From Serinus canaria (taxonomy: Eukaryota; Chordata; Aves; Passeriformes; Fringillidae): DNA of 64,000 nucleotides. The notes below the pieces were generated by a model, which saw only the letters and a list, made by a program, of their open reading frames with translations, did not search any database and was not told the DNA's origin. The stretch lies in NCBI RefSeq assembly GCF_022539315.1, contig NC_066317.1, forward strand, positions 43,246,435 to 43,310,434, given 5' to 3'. Each line of letters opens with the position of its first letter. The stretch's first letter is position 1. This document shows, piece by piece, positions 49,088 through 61,300 of the stretch. A program made the translations under genes and the position numbers.

Positions 49088-50640
49088 CCTGAAATCTAGT
49101 TTCAACCCCTGTGCCATGGCCAGGGGCATCTGCCATTAGATCAGGTTGCTCAAAGCCTCATTCAACCTGGTCTTGGCCACTTCCAGGGCTGGGGTATCTA
49201 CAGCTTCTCTGGGCAACCTGTACCAGTCCTTCACCACCCATAGTAAAGAATTTCTTCCTAATATGTAATCTAACATTACTCTCTCTCAGCTTCAAGCCAC
49301 TCCCCCTTATTCTATCACTACATGCTCCTGTAAGAAATCCCTCTCTATCTTTATTGTAGTCTCTCTTCATGTACTGGAAGGCCACAATTAGGTAACCCCA
49401 AAGCCACCTCTTCTCCAGGATGAACAACACCAGTTCTTTTAGCCTTTCCTCATATGAAAGGTGCTTCATCCCTCTTGTCATCTTGGTGGCCTCCTCTAGA
49501 CTCACTCCAGCAGGTCCATGTCCTTCCTGTGCTGGGGACCCCAGAGTTGGATGCCGTGTTCCTTCCAGCTGGGGTCTCACCAGAGCAGAGGGGCAGAATC
49601 CCCTCCCTCCCCTGCTGCCCATGAGGCTCTGGATGCAGCCCAGGACACCTTTGGCTTTCTGGGCTATGAGTGCACGTGGCTGGGTCATGTCCAGCCTCTC
49701 ATCCACCAGCACCCTCAAGTCCCTCTCAGCAGGGCTGCTCTGGATCTGTTCATTCCCAGCCTGTGTTTGTTACCTGGAGGTCACACTGACTCAGGTGCAA
49801 CATCTTGCACTTGGGTGTGTTAAATTGTGTGAGATTCTCATGGGCCCCCTTTTCAAGCATGTCCAGGTCCCTCTGGATGGCATCCCATCCTCTAGATGTG
49901 TCAACCACACCACTCAGCTTAGGGTCATCTGCAAATTTGCTGAGGCTGCACTCAACTGCTTTGTCATTGATGAAGACATTAAACAGTGTTGGTCTCAATA
50001 CAGACCCCAAAATAATACAACATATCACTGATATCCATCAGGAGCTGTTCACCACCACCCTTTGGATGTGATCATCCAACAAATTCTTTATCCACTCAGC
50101 AATCTACCCATCAAATCCATCTTTCTCCAATTTAGAAAGAAAGATGTTTTGAAGGACCATGTCAAATGCTTTAGAGAATTACAGATAAATGACATTTGTG
50201 GCCCTTCCCTTGTCAGTCTTGACCCTTATAATCCCTCCATCAGAGAAGACCACTAGTTTGGTCAAGCAGAACTCGACCTTGCTGAAGCTGGGCTGAATAT
50301 ATCTCATCACCTCCCTGTTCTCCATGAGCCTTAGCACAGCTTCTAGGAGGATCTGTTCCGTGATCTTCCCAGGCACAGATGTGAGTCTGACAGGTCAGTA
50401 GTTCCCAGGGTCCTCATTCCTACCCTTTTTAAAAATAGGTACATTTCCCTTTTTACTGTCACCTGTGACTTCACCTGGCTGCCTTGACTTTTTGAATAAC
50501 ACTGAGAGTGGTTTGGCAACTACATAAGCCAGTTCCCAAAGGATTTCTCAGTGTTCTCCTCATCCACTGTTAGCATTTTTCCACATTTTTTATTAGGGGG
50601 CATTACACCTTTATTGACCTTCCTTTTCTGGTTAGAAAAT
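49088..50640 (-). mobile_element. CR1 LINE (antisense), longest copy in window
   Basis: About 1.55 kb of nearly continuous antisense CR1. From the 3' side: 'tagatcaggttgctcaaagc', the C-terminal ORF2 frame at 49158-49718 with GMKHLSYEERLKELVLF and LHIRKKFFT, the polymerase frame at 49750-50028 with LFNVFINDKAVE and FADDPKLSG (the FADD catalytic box is intact), then the upstream polymerase blocks to 'gtgttctcctcatccactg' and 'ccttccttttctgg' near 50630. Frameshifts break it into at least three frames, so it is inactive. The 5' third of the element (endonuclease) and the terminal octamers are missing. Confidence 0.93.
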
Positions 50641-53600
50641 CAGTGAATTATCTGTAATTCCTGTAATTGCCATTCTTACTCATTCCTTTTGATGCCTTGA
50701 TCAAAGCCTTGTTGAACCTTATGCTGATCATCCACCTAACTGATAGTTCTTGTCTCAAGGAAGTGCAATAATGCAGCCTGAAAGCACCTAACAATTGTAA
50801 TGGGGGTGTGCAGGGGAAGGCCCAGTAAAGTGACAATAAAAATATCCCCTCTGTTCACTGTTTCAAAGTTCATTTCAGATGTGTTTGCTTCTGGTTATTT
50901 AACACTGGAACAGTAGAGAGAACTAGCAATGCACAAAGATTTGCCAAGGTAATTAGAATCCAGCAGTGAGTGATTGTGCTTGAAGGAAGGTATATCAGGA
51001 AATATAAACAAAATATAATATTGTAGAAACTAAGAGAGCTACATGAAGAAACAAAAAATACAGGTAACTTTTCTGGTTTTTTCTGTTAAAGCTGATGCTA
51101 ATACTAGTGCTATCATTTAGTCATAGAAGTTGCCACCTATAGAATAATTCTATAAAATAATAGGTTTAATATTCACCAAAAATAACCTTTCTAACTAAAG
51201 GTTTAATGACTTTTCTTGCCTTTTTTCGTCTTACAATTTTATTTAACACATTCATTTTATTGTACATTAAAGACTTTCTAATACTTTTTGTTTAACAGCA
51301 AGTCTTTCTTTTCTGCTTTGAGCTATAAGCTTCATTCCAGACTTCTGCTACAATTTACGTATTTCTAAAATTTTTCTTTGTTCCCTTAACTTTCTTTAGA
51401 ATTTGTTTATTCTTGTTCAGCTTTAGAATTTGAAAAGATCTGTCACAGAAATCATAGTGAAATAAAAACTGCTGATGGAAATACTATTTTCATGCAGTCC
51501 TTTGCTCTGTGTCTGCAAGGCATCGCAAAAGAGGAACCCAGAACCTGTTGATGTGCTGAAGAGTTCACATTTTTCAGAACTTTTATTTCAGATTTTCCAT
51601 AGAAATGGATAAATATAATGAAAAAAAACTTATTTTGACTATTTCTTTAAATTTTATCAATTTTTCCATTTATTGTCAAGTAAAACCGATTTATAATTCT
51701 TGACATAGATCAAGTGAACAGGTGTTGACACATTTTCCTCATAAACATCTCAGAAAAAAGGAATCTTGTAAATGATTTAAAAATACCCAGGTTATCAGAT
51801 CACTCACTACAGCATATTGAGGGGGTTTTGGTGATTTTTGTTTTTTCTTCTCTTAGCTACTTAATCTAAAATAATTCGAGAAATTCTCACTCAATAGGGA
51901 CTGTTGGGAAATAGCTTTCAAAAGCATGAATATACTTTGATTTATGTCGATTTTCCTGTAATAGCTTCATCCTCTTCCTGCTGTTAATTGTTGCTGTATT
52001 TCATGTTGTAGCAGTTAGAGTTAAACCAGCATGGAATAAACAGTCCTGTTTCACTTTGGTGGTATAGTGTGGTCAACACCTGCATACATACAAGAACTGA
52101 GAGACTGCTTTCCAAGGCTGAAAATGGAGTAGTGAATTGTTGGTTACCATTGAGCATAACTTAAATGACAAAAATCCTTTCAATAAGTTATGCACCCACA
52201 CCACAAGAACTTTGACAGGTTTGAAAGGAGCGAAGTACTGTGATTCCACCCTTATGTTTTTTTTTTAAGATTTTGAGACTTACATTGGTTTTCTACATCT
52301 GTGTCCATGAAGGTTTTGGGGGCTTTGCAGTTCAGTAATATACAGTTTTACTTTTTGTGTCACAAGTTTAATGTCCAAGTCATGAGCTTTGGGCATTTAA
52401 CAAGCTTCCTACAACTACATATGTGGTGCTGCTTTATTTTTAGTTGGGATGTTTATACCTAAATCCCATTTTAAATTTCATTTGATGTTTAAATCAATTC
52501 TGCAAAAGTCATGTCTTTTATCTGCTATTTAAATATCTACTTCTGCTTTATCATTATGTTTTTCTATGCTTGATTGAATTCCTCCATAATAAAAATTTCA
52601 TGGTGAATTATACAAGGAAGTAAAACAAGTAGGTTATTTCTGTCTGGAGGTTATAGCTGTGATCATTGCTCATGTGGCTTCTTGGAACTCTATGTATAAT
52701 TCTTGTTGGGTACAGCTATATTACTTTGGTAGGTATAGCTCTGTTTGGGCTGAGATTTGGTGTGTCAAGAATCTGGTCAATATCTGTGATTGCCTTTAGC
52801 ATATTACAAGGCTGACATGGACACAGAGCAAAGGCTGGAAATCAAGAGAACATCCTTTGATGAAAAAGAATTATCTAGAAAGTATGTTTCTTGAAACATT
52901 ATCAAAACCTCAAGTATCAACTGGGTTGTTTTATTTGTTTGTTTCAAACTATTTGCTTGTGCTTTTCCAAACCTCCTTGGTGTGTAAATCTCATGTGAAA
53001 AAGTACAGGCTTTTAATATTATTTGGTCAAAATTTTAGGATATCTGTCATGTTTCCCTAAAGCAGAAGTCCAAATGTGTTTACTAAACATTTTCAATCAG
53101 ATTTGTGATTTTAAGTGTAATTAGTAGCAATTAAATTGGGACTTTCATGTTTGAAAGGACAATTAGACAGGAAGGACACTAAAATGTCATGTGAAACTTT
53201 GTTTTGGGAAAGCAGGAATATGGAAAATATCTATATTTTCTATAAAGAAGAAAAAAAAGCATCTAATTAAAACTCATGTTAACTCTTCAGCTCAGAATTG
53301 CCCAGGAATAACTCAGACAATAAATTAAATTAATTTCTCCATATTTTAAAAACACTTGTGTTGGGGTTCCTGCTATCCTGACACCTTGGGAATTTTTTGA
53401 GAATATTATTGGAAATACTGAATATTGATAAATATTGGTATAATGAATTATTGGAAATATTATTGAAAAAAATCACAGGAATATTCTGATGAAAGATAGT
53501 TTTCTTTAATTTGTTTTAACAGTTCCAAACTGTTGAAAAACTTCCAACAGTTTTAATGGAGCCTTCCATTTTTTAAGTACTCAAGAACTCAGCAATTGCT

Positions 53601-56600
53601 TTCATTTTTAGGTGTTTTTCTTTCATATCTTTTCTAATGAAAATTTTTTCATGTTTGTTTAGGGCTAGTAATAACCTTAGTGATAGAAAGTCTGTCTCTG
53701 AGACTCCAAGCCCTACAAATGTGCAGTTTTTTAGATCTTCCATCTCTCTTCATTTACAAGGAATGTTGCTAAAACATGCTGATGCTCTGGTTCTGGACAA
53801 TGGATAGACTTTACAGAATGTTTTTCTCATCCCCTCACATCTTTGCTCTACTTCCTACCCTTCTTGACTGACACTGTGTCTTTCATACCCTTCTTCTAAA
53901 CATTTTGCACTGAATTCCTCCAAGATATTCTTCACACTTGTTATCTGTCATTTGCCTTAACTGCAGTTGCCCCTGTAGTTATTGCACATCTACTCATCTG
54001 TCCTTTGACTCCCTTGGTCTGCTGCACTGACCAGAGTACCAAGTACTTTCTATTTCTTTCAGTTCTCATTTTGTTCCTATGGAGTGGTCAAATAACTCAT
54101 ACATTTTTCATTCTTCTGTTGGGGTCACTGACCAGATGCAGACAATCAGCTTGTTCAGCTGCACCCACAGCATGAATCTCTAAAGCAGCAGACAAAATGT
54201 GGTGCTCTGCAGCAGTGAGGAAACATATTCTCTGTATTTCTTAAAATCTGATAATGGTGAGTTTCTCAGAAATCTGAAGTTTAATACTGATTTCTTTTCT
54301 TCTGTGAAGGTGCCTCGGTAATACAATTCTGAGTCGCTAGTGTACCAGGGCATGTTTGAGAAGTGTCCTGTAAAGAAAGGTTCTGCCATCATTATTTTGG
54401 CTGCCCATAATGGGGGTAGGCTCAAATAAAAGAACATATGGCATCACATCCTCTTACAAACTGCCAGCACATAGAGTGGCAGATCTCCTCCTACCTGCTT
54501 CTTACATTACTTTTTACATCTGTAGGACATCGTGTAGAAGTCCAGAGACCTGAAGTGTTACACTTGCCTAAGCACATAAATCAAACCATAAAAGAGCCAC
54601 TACTTGCACTGTAACAATGTAGACATGTCAGTACTATTCCTGAGTGTCAAAGTTGGTGGTATTGTCATAATTATCTGTGTTCTGACCATAATTTGGGAAT
54701 ATATTTAATTATACAGTGTACCATCTTACCTAAAGTAAAACAATGTTTTATTAAACTAACTGGAACTAAATTGCTCCATTTGAAGTGTTTCTAATTTAAA
54801 AGGTTCATTTTGGAAAGCCTCTTCAAAACTGAGCTAATTAGCTGGGCTTGCCTATTTGAATACAGTATAAAATGCATGAAAATTTTCCAAAATATGTTAA
54901 AAATAATTGAACCAGCTGTGGAAAATAAAAAAAAGAGCTTTGCTGTAATTGCTCATGCAAAATATTTTAGGTAAAATGATTTGATAAATTATTTTAATCT
55001 ATCAGTCTTTCATATACTTACAGTTATGTGTTCATCTAATTCTAAAACCAAAAGTTGATATTTATTACTGAACTGTGATTCCTACTCAAAAAAACCCCGA
55101 ACCAAACAAACATAAAAAATCAAAAACCGAACCTTTTTTTCTCAAATGTTTCATTGTATTTATAACTGGATTACAATTTCAGAAAGCTTTCTGAAAATAT
55201 CCCCTAAATTAATTAGTTTGATTTTACTTTTATGAATCTTAGTTGTAAACCTGTTTCAGATAAGTAACTATTGTAACATTTTAATCTGATTTACCTTTCA
55301 TCCTGAAGTTGTAATTCTTTGGGGCTTATAGAGGAGAGAGAAGTAGCCCAAGTGAACCAGAAGGGTTCAGTTCAGGTGGGGCTGGACTGAAATGGGTCCC
55401 TCCAGGGACATTTGGTAGGGCCAGTAAGGGCTGGTAGAGCCCTCATGGCCCTGACAGTATCCTTCTGTAATATTGTAGTTATTAGCATATTGACATTATT
55501 AAAGCTCTATGTAACTTTAAGAATGTTTTTACATTGTTGGGTTTTGTTATCTACAGTATAATTTTTGAATTGGCATCACAAATCGTTGTAAGCTGAAGTT
55601 TGCATCAAGAGAATAACAGGTCTGGTCACGGAGAAAAAAAATTATCCAGTGTTTTTATGCTTTAGATATGTTTGTATTCCTATGAGTGATATTCATTGCA
55701 TTTTATAGTCATCCTACAGATCAATAATTCCTCTTATTTCAGCTAAGTCTTCTCTGAGTGTCTAGCTCCTTTGAGTAGACTATTTTTGAATTCCTTGATC
55801 TTCTGTCTTTAGGCACTTTCTGCATAAAATAAAGTGCAGGTAAACAATGTGGATGAAATCCTGGACTTCCTAAATTGATAGGAGTTTTGCCACTGCTTTT
55901 TTTTTTTGGTCCAGTATTTAAGATTGCTGCTCTATATTTGTCATCAGAAAATGAGGAATATAGATTTGACTTTACTTCTTCAACGCTCTTTTTATCTTTT
56001 ATATAAGACAAGAAAAAAATAGGAAAGAAGGCTTGGCTCACCTAATTTTTCATTATCCTGTATTTCAGAATTTGATATCCAAGGTTCTTTTTTTAAAACT
56101 AGAACCTGGGAGGCAGATTTTAGCCTGAGGTTTGTGTTAAGTATTTTTCTATGGTGAGAGGAAAGAAAACTTCAGATGAGACTGTGATCAGTCTTTGTGA
56201 GCAGAAGTTTCTGAACTTTTGCTGAACTGGCAAAAAGAGGCATGGCCGTATCCTCCCTTGCTAAGGATAAGATTATTTTAACTGGGAAGACTTTAAGCCA
56301 AAAAATGACTAAAAAAAAGGTGAAAAGGGCTCCTCAAAAGCCTTTGGCCTTGCAGATGCCTATCAGGACAACTGCTTTTCCCAGAGCAGCAGTTGCCTAG
56401 ACTAATGATTTTCAAAAGACCATAAGGAAAGTGAAAATCAAGTGGTGAGAAAAAGGTCCTTAACAGCTGCTTTTGTTGCTAGAAGCTCCCTTGATTGCAT
56501 CACATGTTCACCTCAAACTAGTAAAATTGAACACAATGTCTCACTGATAATTATATCTTTTTATCTAGAAAAATGGACAAGCCAAACAGTCTCTTTCATC

Positions 56601-57080
56601 TGCCAGAATCTGTGAAGCAGAGGAAATTGGCAGGATGTTAGAGAGGTCATAGCATAGTCCAGGGAGAGATTAAATACACCTGAACTCCTTGAAATTACCT
56701 CAGAATCATTTCAGGCATCCCAGGAAACCAATCATCATTTAAAGTTAATAATCATAGTGAAAACAACTGGGAAGAATGTTTCTTGTACAAGAAAACTCTG
56801 GATATAAAGGAAAGGACTGTAAAGCACAGAAAATTTTAGAGAAATAATGCATAATTCAGGTAAAAATAAATCTTTATCTATGAGTCTTTACATAATTTCC
56901 TTCTTATCTAAAAAACTTTCAAGAACAGCAGGAACCAATATATTGAGAGACACACAAACGAGGTCTCTAACCTTACATGCTTAATCCAGGGATGACCACT
57001 AATGGATGCCCAGGGAAGAATCCAAGAATATAACAAGTATATAATAAATTTCCCAAATATCTTCCTAGCCTCTAGTCCTT
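50641..57080. other. Intronic sequence, unclassified
   Basis: No exon or transposon was recognised with confidence. It contains an A/C-rich tract at 55085-55132, an AT-rich internal duplication (attattggaaatattattg-type) at about 53400-53470, and a small G+C-richer block at about 55330-55460. A 100-codon minus-strand frame at 55739-56041 has a protein-like basic composition. Confidence 0.5.
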
Positions 57081-57174
57081 CCTACCTAAGGCACATCCCC
57101 AGCTGTTTCTGTCAGATGTCTTCATGCCCTACCTAAGGCACATCCCCAGCTGTTTCTGTCAGATGTCTTCATGC
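57081..57174. repeat. Perfect tandem duplication, 2 x 47 bp
   Basis: The 47-bp unit beginning cctacctaaggcacatcccc and ending gatgtcttcatgc occurs at 57081-57127 and again at 57128-57174 without a mismatch. The two copies are head to tail with no spacer. Confidence 0.97.
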
Positions 57175-58247
57175 TGTTGGGTAAACACACGTAAGCATAC
57201 TGAGTGCCAGCAAACCGCCAGAAGCGTTACAGTGCCCGTGGTGTCTCTGCAGGATTCAGGGAAAGAGCTGTGTGGTATCAGGTGATTTCAGGAAGAAAAG
57301 TGCCTCTCTGCAGCAGCAGTCACAATCCTACTTTTTTCCTTCTCTCATGCACTCACCCCGCTCCAGTGAGAGCATGATTGGTGAGCTTGCACTTTTTTTA
57401 GGCTGTTTCTCTTGGCTCTCTGTTGAAGCTCTTCCCCTTTCCTGCGCATCTGCGCTTCCCCTGAAGGAGTGCATCTGGCTCCTCATTCTTCAAGAAGCAA
57501 AATTAAATTCTTTTTGTGATCGTTTATGCTTTGAACACAGGATAATCTTACACCTATATATGGAAACATTTTCCAAAAGCTCAAACCTAGTTGGATGCCT
57601 ACTGACTCCGAAATTGTTAAGACTGTGTTTAACATAAAGTGTTTTCCTCCTTGCTGTGTCAGTTTGATCCCTAAGAGTACCTGTAAAGTACTAATGGCAG
57701 TGGATTAGGGCTCTCTGTTACAAGATCTTGCCTTCCAGTGCTCTTATTATTTGATTTAAGAGTAACAATTCTCTTTATCTTCATCTCTTATCTTTATGTC
57801 TGTGTTTGTAAGGTTTTAGTAAGTGCAATGCAAATATTATAGATTGTGCAGATTAATGGAATATTACAATATAGTGTTGGTTAGGTAGTTAGAAAAGTAC
57901 AGGTTAACAATATATGGGAAAGGCTAGTGGAACAGGTTGGCATTAAGGTTTTTTGAATTTGGAACTTTGTAATATTAACAGGAAATTAAAACCCAGATTA
58001 AATAAATCAAGTTCAAATCTGATTTATGAAGCAGGGATTGTATGCACAAAGATTTCAAGTTTAAAATAGAACTCTTGGTATACTTTAATTTAAAAATTTG
58101 ACTTGTTAAATATTTAATGAAATTATTAAAAAGGGCTGTTATGCTTGACACAACTTCCCTTTCAGCATGCATGTTGATACTAAGCTCTAACTTAATTTTA
58201 CCTTGATTTTTTGTTCTCTCATTTATTGTCTCATACATGTTTCCCAG
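57175..58247. other. Intron end before the second SGCZ exon, with a CpG-bearing block
   Basis: About 57190-57460 is richer in G+C and CpG than its surroundings (for example cacgtaag, aaccgcc, agaagcgtt, gcccgtgg, accccgct, cctgcgcatctgcgcttcc). A 121-codon plus-strand frame (57272-57637) crosses it without recognised homology. From 57640 to the acceptor the DNA is again AT-rich. Confidence 0.55.
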
Positions 58248-58335
58248 GATAGTCCACTGGTCTTACAGTCTGACAGAAATGTAACAGTGAATGCAAGAAA
58301 TCACATGGGACAGTTAACTGGACAACTGACAGTAG
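58248..58335 (+). CDS. SGCZ: SGCZ internal coding exon (zeta-sarcoglycan), glycosylated extracellular segment
   Basis: This is the exon following 22974-23075 in the same gene. It encodes 29 residues, starting DSPLVLQSDRN and ending GQLTGQLTV, plus the first base of a glycine codon. The N-V-T sequon at its eleventh to thirteenth residues falls near residue 110 of the full protein, where sarcoglycans of the gamma/delta/zeta group carry a conserved N-glycan (family knowledge). From memory the human protein has I where this one has V just before the split glycine; otherwise this stretch looks the same. The acceptor is good (ttcccag, AG at 58246-58247) and the donor is consensus (gtgagt from 58336). 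Length is 88 bp, entering at phase 0 and leaving at phase 1. The next expected exon, beginning with the rest of that glycine and ADAVEA-like sequence, was not found in the remaining 5.7 kb. Confidence 0.96.
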
Positions 58336-61300
58336 GTGAGTGGTATTTATTGACTGTTATGTTTATCAATTTAGCTTTATTAATAGGTTGTATTTATTAT
58401 TACCACATATAAAATATTACTGAAAAATCAGGAAAAAAATTCTCATCACCATGCTCAAAAACCATTGCATACAATGAATCTAAGAGCATGATTCAGCCTT
58501 AGCTCAAGGAGAAAAAACTAGAAATGCCTCAAAATAGCTAAAATGAAAGCAGCTTTATGAAAAATTATTTTTGAGACCATTGTAACAGAACAAACTGAAG
58601 AAGCCTCAGCAAAATATGTTTCAACAACACTTTCAGTGGGAAAATAATCCTAATTTTCTTCACTTTCTGTCAGTCTTCCATTACTTCAGTGGCAATTGCT
58701 TTGGCCCTGCCACTTGTGTAGGGAATTTGTATCAGCACATATTCAAAGTGGTTGGACTGACCGAACGTTAAAAATCAGAAAAAAAACCTAAAAACCAAAA
58801 TGCTTTCCTAGTCACTACAAAGATTAAATGAAAAGCTAACATACTTCCAGTCATTCATCAAAACTGATTTTTACAAAGTATAAAATATAGCATTTCCAAA
58901 TGAAATGGATATAAATGAATCCTCTACTTACCTGTTTCAGTTGCCATGTATTTCCCCTCATTTTATGAAATTTATTGTGTTTTACTTTGTTTTTAGTATG
59001 AATAATACCTCTTGTGTTAATAAATAGGAAGTAATATTTTTTATACTTTTTGAACTAGAGGAGTACTGATATTAATTTATTTTTAAGAATTTTGGCCAAA
59101 AGAATCACTGAAAAATTATTTACTAGTTCTGGTACAAAACAATATATATTGACTGGGAATGGGATAAAAAATATAACAACATACATTCATAAGACTTTAG
59201 TATATCAAATTCAAGGTGACACCCCTTAGACTTTATTTGTTTTCATTTTTTTCATTTTACTTCTGGACTAAGATGTGTTTAATTCATTGATTTTTCCTCA
59301 TGTCCTGAGGTTATGCCCACAATTTTAAGTTAAACTCTAGTTGTATTCTATACTAAGTTTTCATACTGACTGGAGACAGTGGCTTCCAGTTATAAAAATC
59401 TTTTCCAAGTGCAGTCAGTGACACACCATCTGCACAGATTTCCCTGAGCAACCACATCGAATGAGTGTGCAAAGGTAACCAGACTTGCAAGCAGGTACAG
59501 ATGAGGAAAATTAAGCTAACACCTGTTCTGGCCATATTGTACTTGCCCAGCGCAATTACAAAATGCAGTTCTCTATCATCTGGTAACTCCATTGTTAAAA
59601 CCTCTGTTTCAGCTGGTAACTGCAAAAAGGTGAGTTGTCCATGGCAGACATTCACATTGGCTGAAATAGATGTAATATTTTTATCACTGACGCTATTCTG
59701 GCTGCGTGAATCCAGCACTGAAAATGTGTGTGAGTGTATTGAGGCTGACCTACTTCAAGGCATCACACTAGAGGTTAATATTCCAAAAACATGAAGGCCT
59801 GAAAAAAACATATGTTTTTATATTACCATCATTAAGGTGAACACCTTACACTTATTGGTGTGCAGCTGGTGCTGTCTCTGGACACTACAAGCTTGTTAAA
59901 TTGCAATATTGTATTTACATAATTTCTTAATCTATCTTCCTCTTTGTTTCATATATGACCTTTGTTATTTATTATATGAGTATAAAAATATTTTTTCTTT
60001 TTAATTTTTTTGGTGAATACCCTGTACAGTATTGGATGCATGTTAAAATACTCCTTATCTTTTATGAAATATTTAGTAAAGGCGGTCACAACTGCTGGTG
60101 GAATCAGTAAACCCTGAATGTTGTACTATTAAGAAGTCAATGAAATGAACAGGAACCTAAAAGTAAAAATTATTATTAAGGCACTCCCTTCTAAATTTTT
60201 TTGTTGTGAAAAACAGAGCAGAGACAAGCTTTTATTTTTGCCTAGATAAAAGCATGGCCACATTTGCTGAAAGAATGGTAGGGGTCTTTTCTATACAGAG
60301 TTTGCTGACAAAAGAAAATATTTTTTTTCTATTAGTTGTGAATGTGCCCCAGTAGGTCCCTGTCTTTAAAAATGCTCTCTGTCCATTCGCTAGTGATGTG
60401 TGCTGAAACAGCTCTTTGTGTGGCTGTCCAGTGAAAGGAATAAAAATAAACTGTGAGGAAAAATGTTTTAAACAACAACAAAATAGCAAATTATCATGTC
60501 TTGGGGGAAAAAAAATCTTGTCAAAATTTTGAAGTGTCATTATCTGTTCAGTCTTTAAAGAGTCGAATAATAAGCATTAAAAATAAAATAGACTACAAAT
60601 TAATATGCATGGCAGGAGCATTCTACAAAGAAAGAAGGATGCCAGTGCATTCAAAAGGATGATAATGCACTTTTTATACATGTGATATCATTGGCATTTT
60701 ATCTTCATTTCACAGGACTGATACCACAAACCAGCAAATAGGCTGGTCTCATCCTGTGTTTGGCAACCAAATTGCCACTAATGCCAAATTTTAGGACAAC
60801 TAAAAGTACTTTCTGTGGTGTTTGAAACCATGCCATGTAAGACTAAGACAGCCTTAAGAGTATATAATTAGAACTGTAATGGGAAGATGGATTAGTGTAA
60901 AAAATGTGTTGTTATTATTATTGGGCTGGGGGGAAGATGGTTATATCTTCACTCAGGGAGATGGAAAAAAATCCAGTGAAACTTTTAATGGGTTTTCAAT
61001 TCCATAAGTGACAAAATACGTCATTAAAGTGCATCACTAAGACATGTTGGGAAACATCTTAACCTAGGAGGAGTGAAGAAAAACGATATTAAATAATTTT
61101 TTAAAAAAGTAACTAAATGTATTGGATGATTGAGTGGTTGCATTTTTAAATGGTATAAATTCAAGTTATGCTTCAGGTCAGACCAAGGGTACACCCATTA
61201 TTGCAGTGCAGTATTTTCATACTGGCACCAAAATCTGTACAGAGAGAAAGTCACAGCTGTAGCAATGCTTTCTGTTGGGAACTGTACCAACTGAGCAAGA

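Larger units (their letters stand above)
23076..58247 (+). other. SGCZ: SGCZ intron, complete (35,172 bp)
   Basis: This is the complete intron between the two recognised exons, with GT at 23076 (gtaggt) and AG at 58246-58247 (ttcccag). The exons on both sides are in phase 0 across it. It contains CR1 fragments in both orientations, a MIR-like SINE, simple repeats and three AG/GT junctions resembling recursive splice sites (36430, 45002, 48577). I searched by eye for the mir-383 hairpin, known from a mammalian SGCZ intron, and did not find its mature sequence. Confidence 0.9.

Noticed and set aside
49420..50071. Long plus-strand frames, including one of 203 codons
   Set aside because: They are the antisense shadow of the CR1 reverse-transcriptase frames on the minus strand.
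57272..57637. 121-codon plus-strand frame as an alternative SGCZ first exon
   Set aside because: It ends at a stop 0.6 kb before the exon, has no evident donor joined in phase to 58248, and the product resembles no sarcoglycan N-terminus.
23076..58247. mir-383, which lies in an SGCZ intron in mammals
   Set aside because: Neither its mature sequence nor the complement was found by eye. The nearest string, agatcagaaggcac near 34568, diverges right after the first bases and has no hairpin partner.
61160..61290. SINE-like start 'ggtcagaccaagggta'
   Set aside because: Only the first 16 bases or so resemble a reptile/bird repeat; the following sequence does not keep the match.
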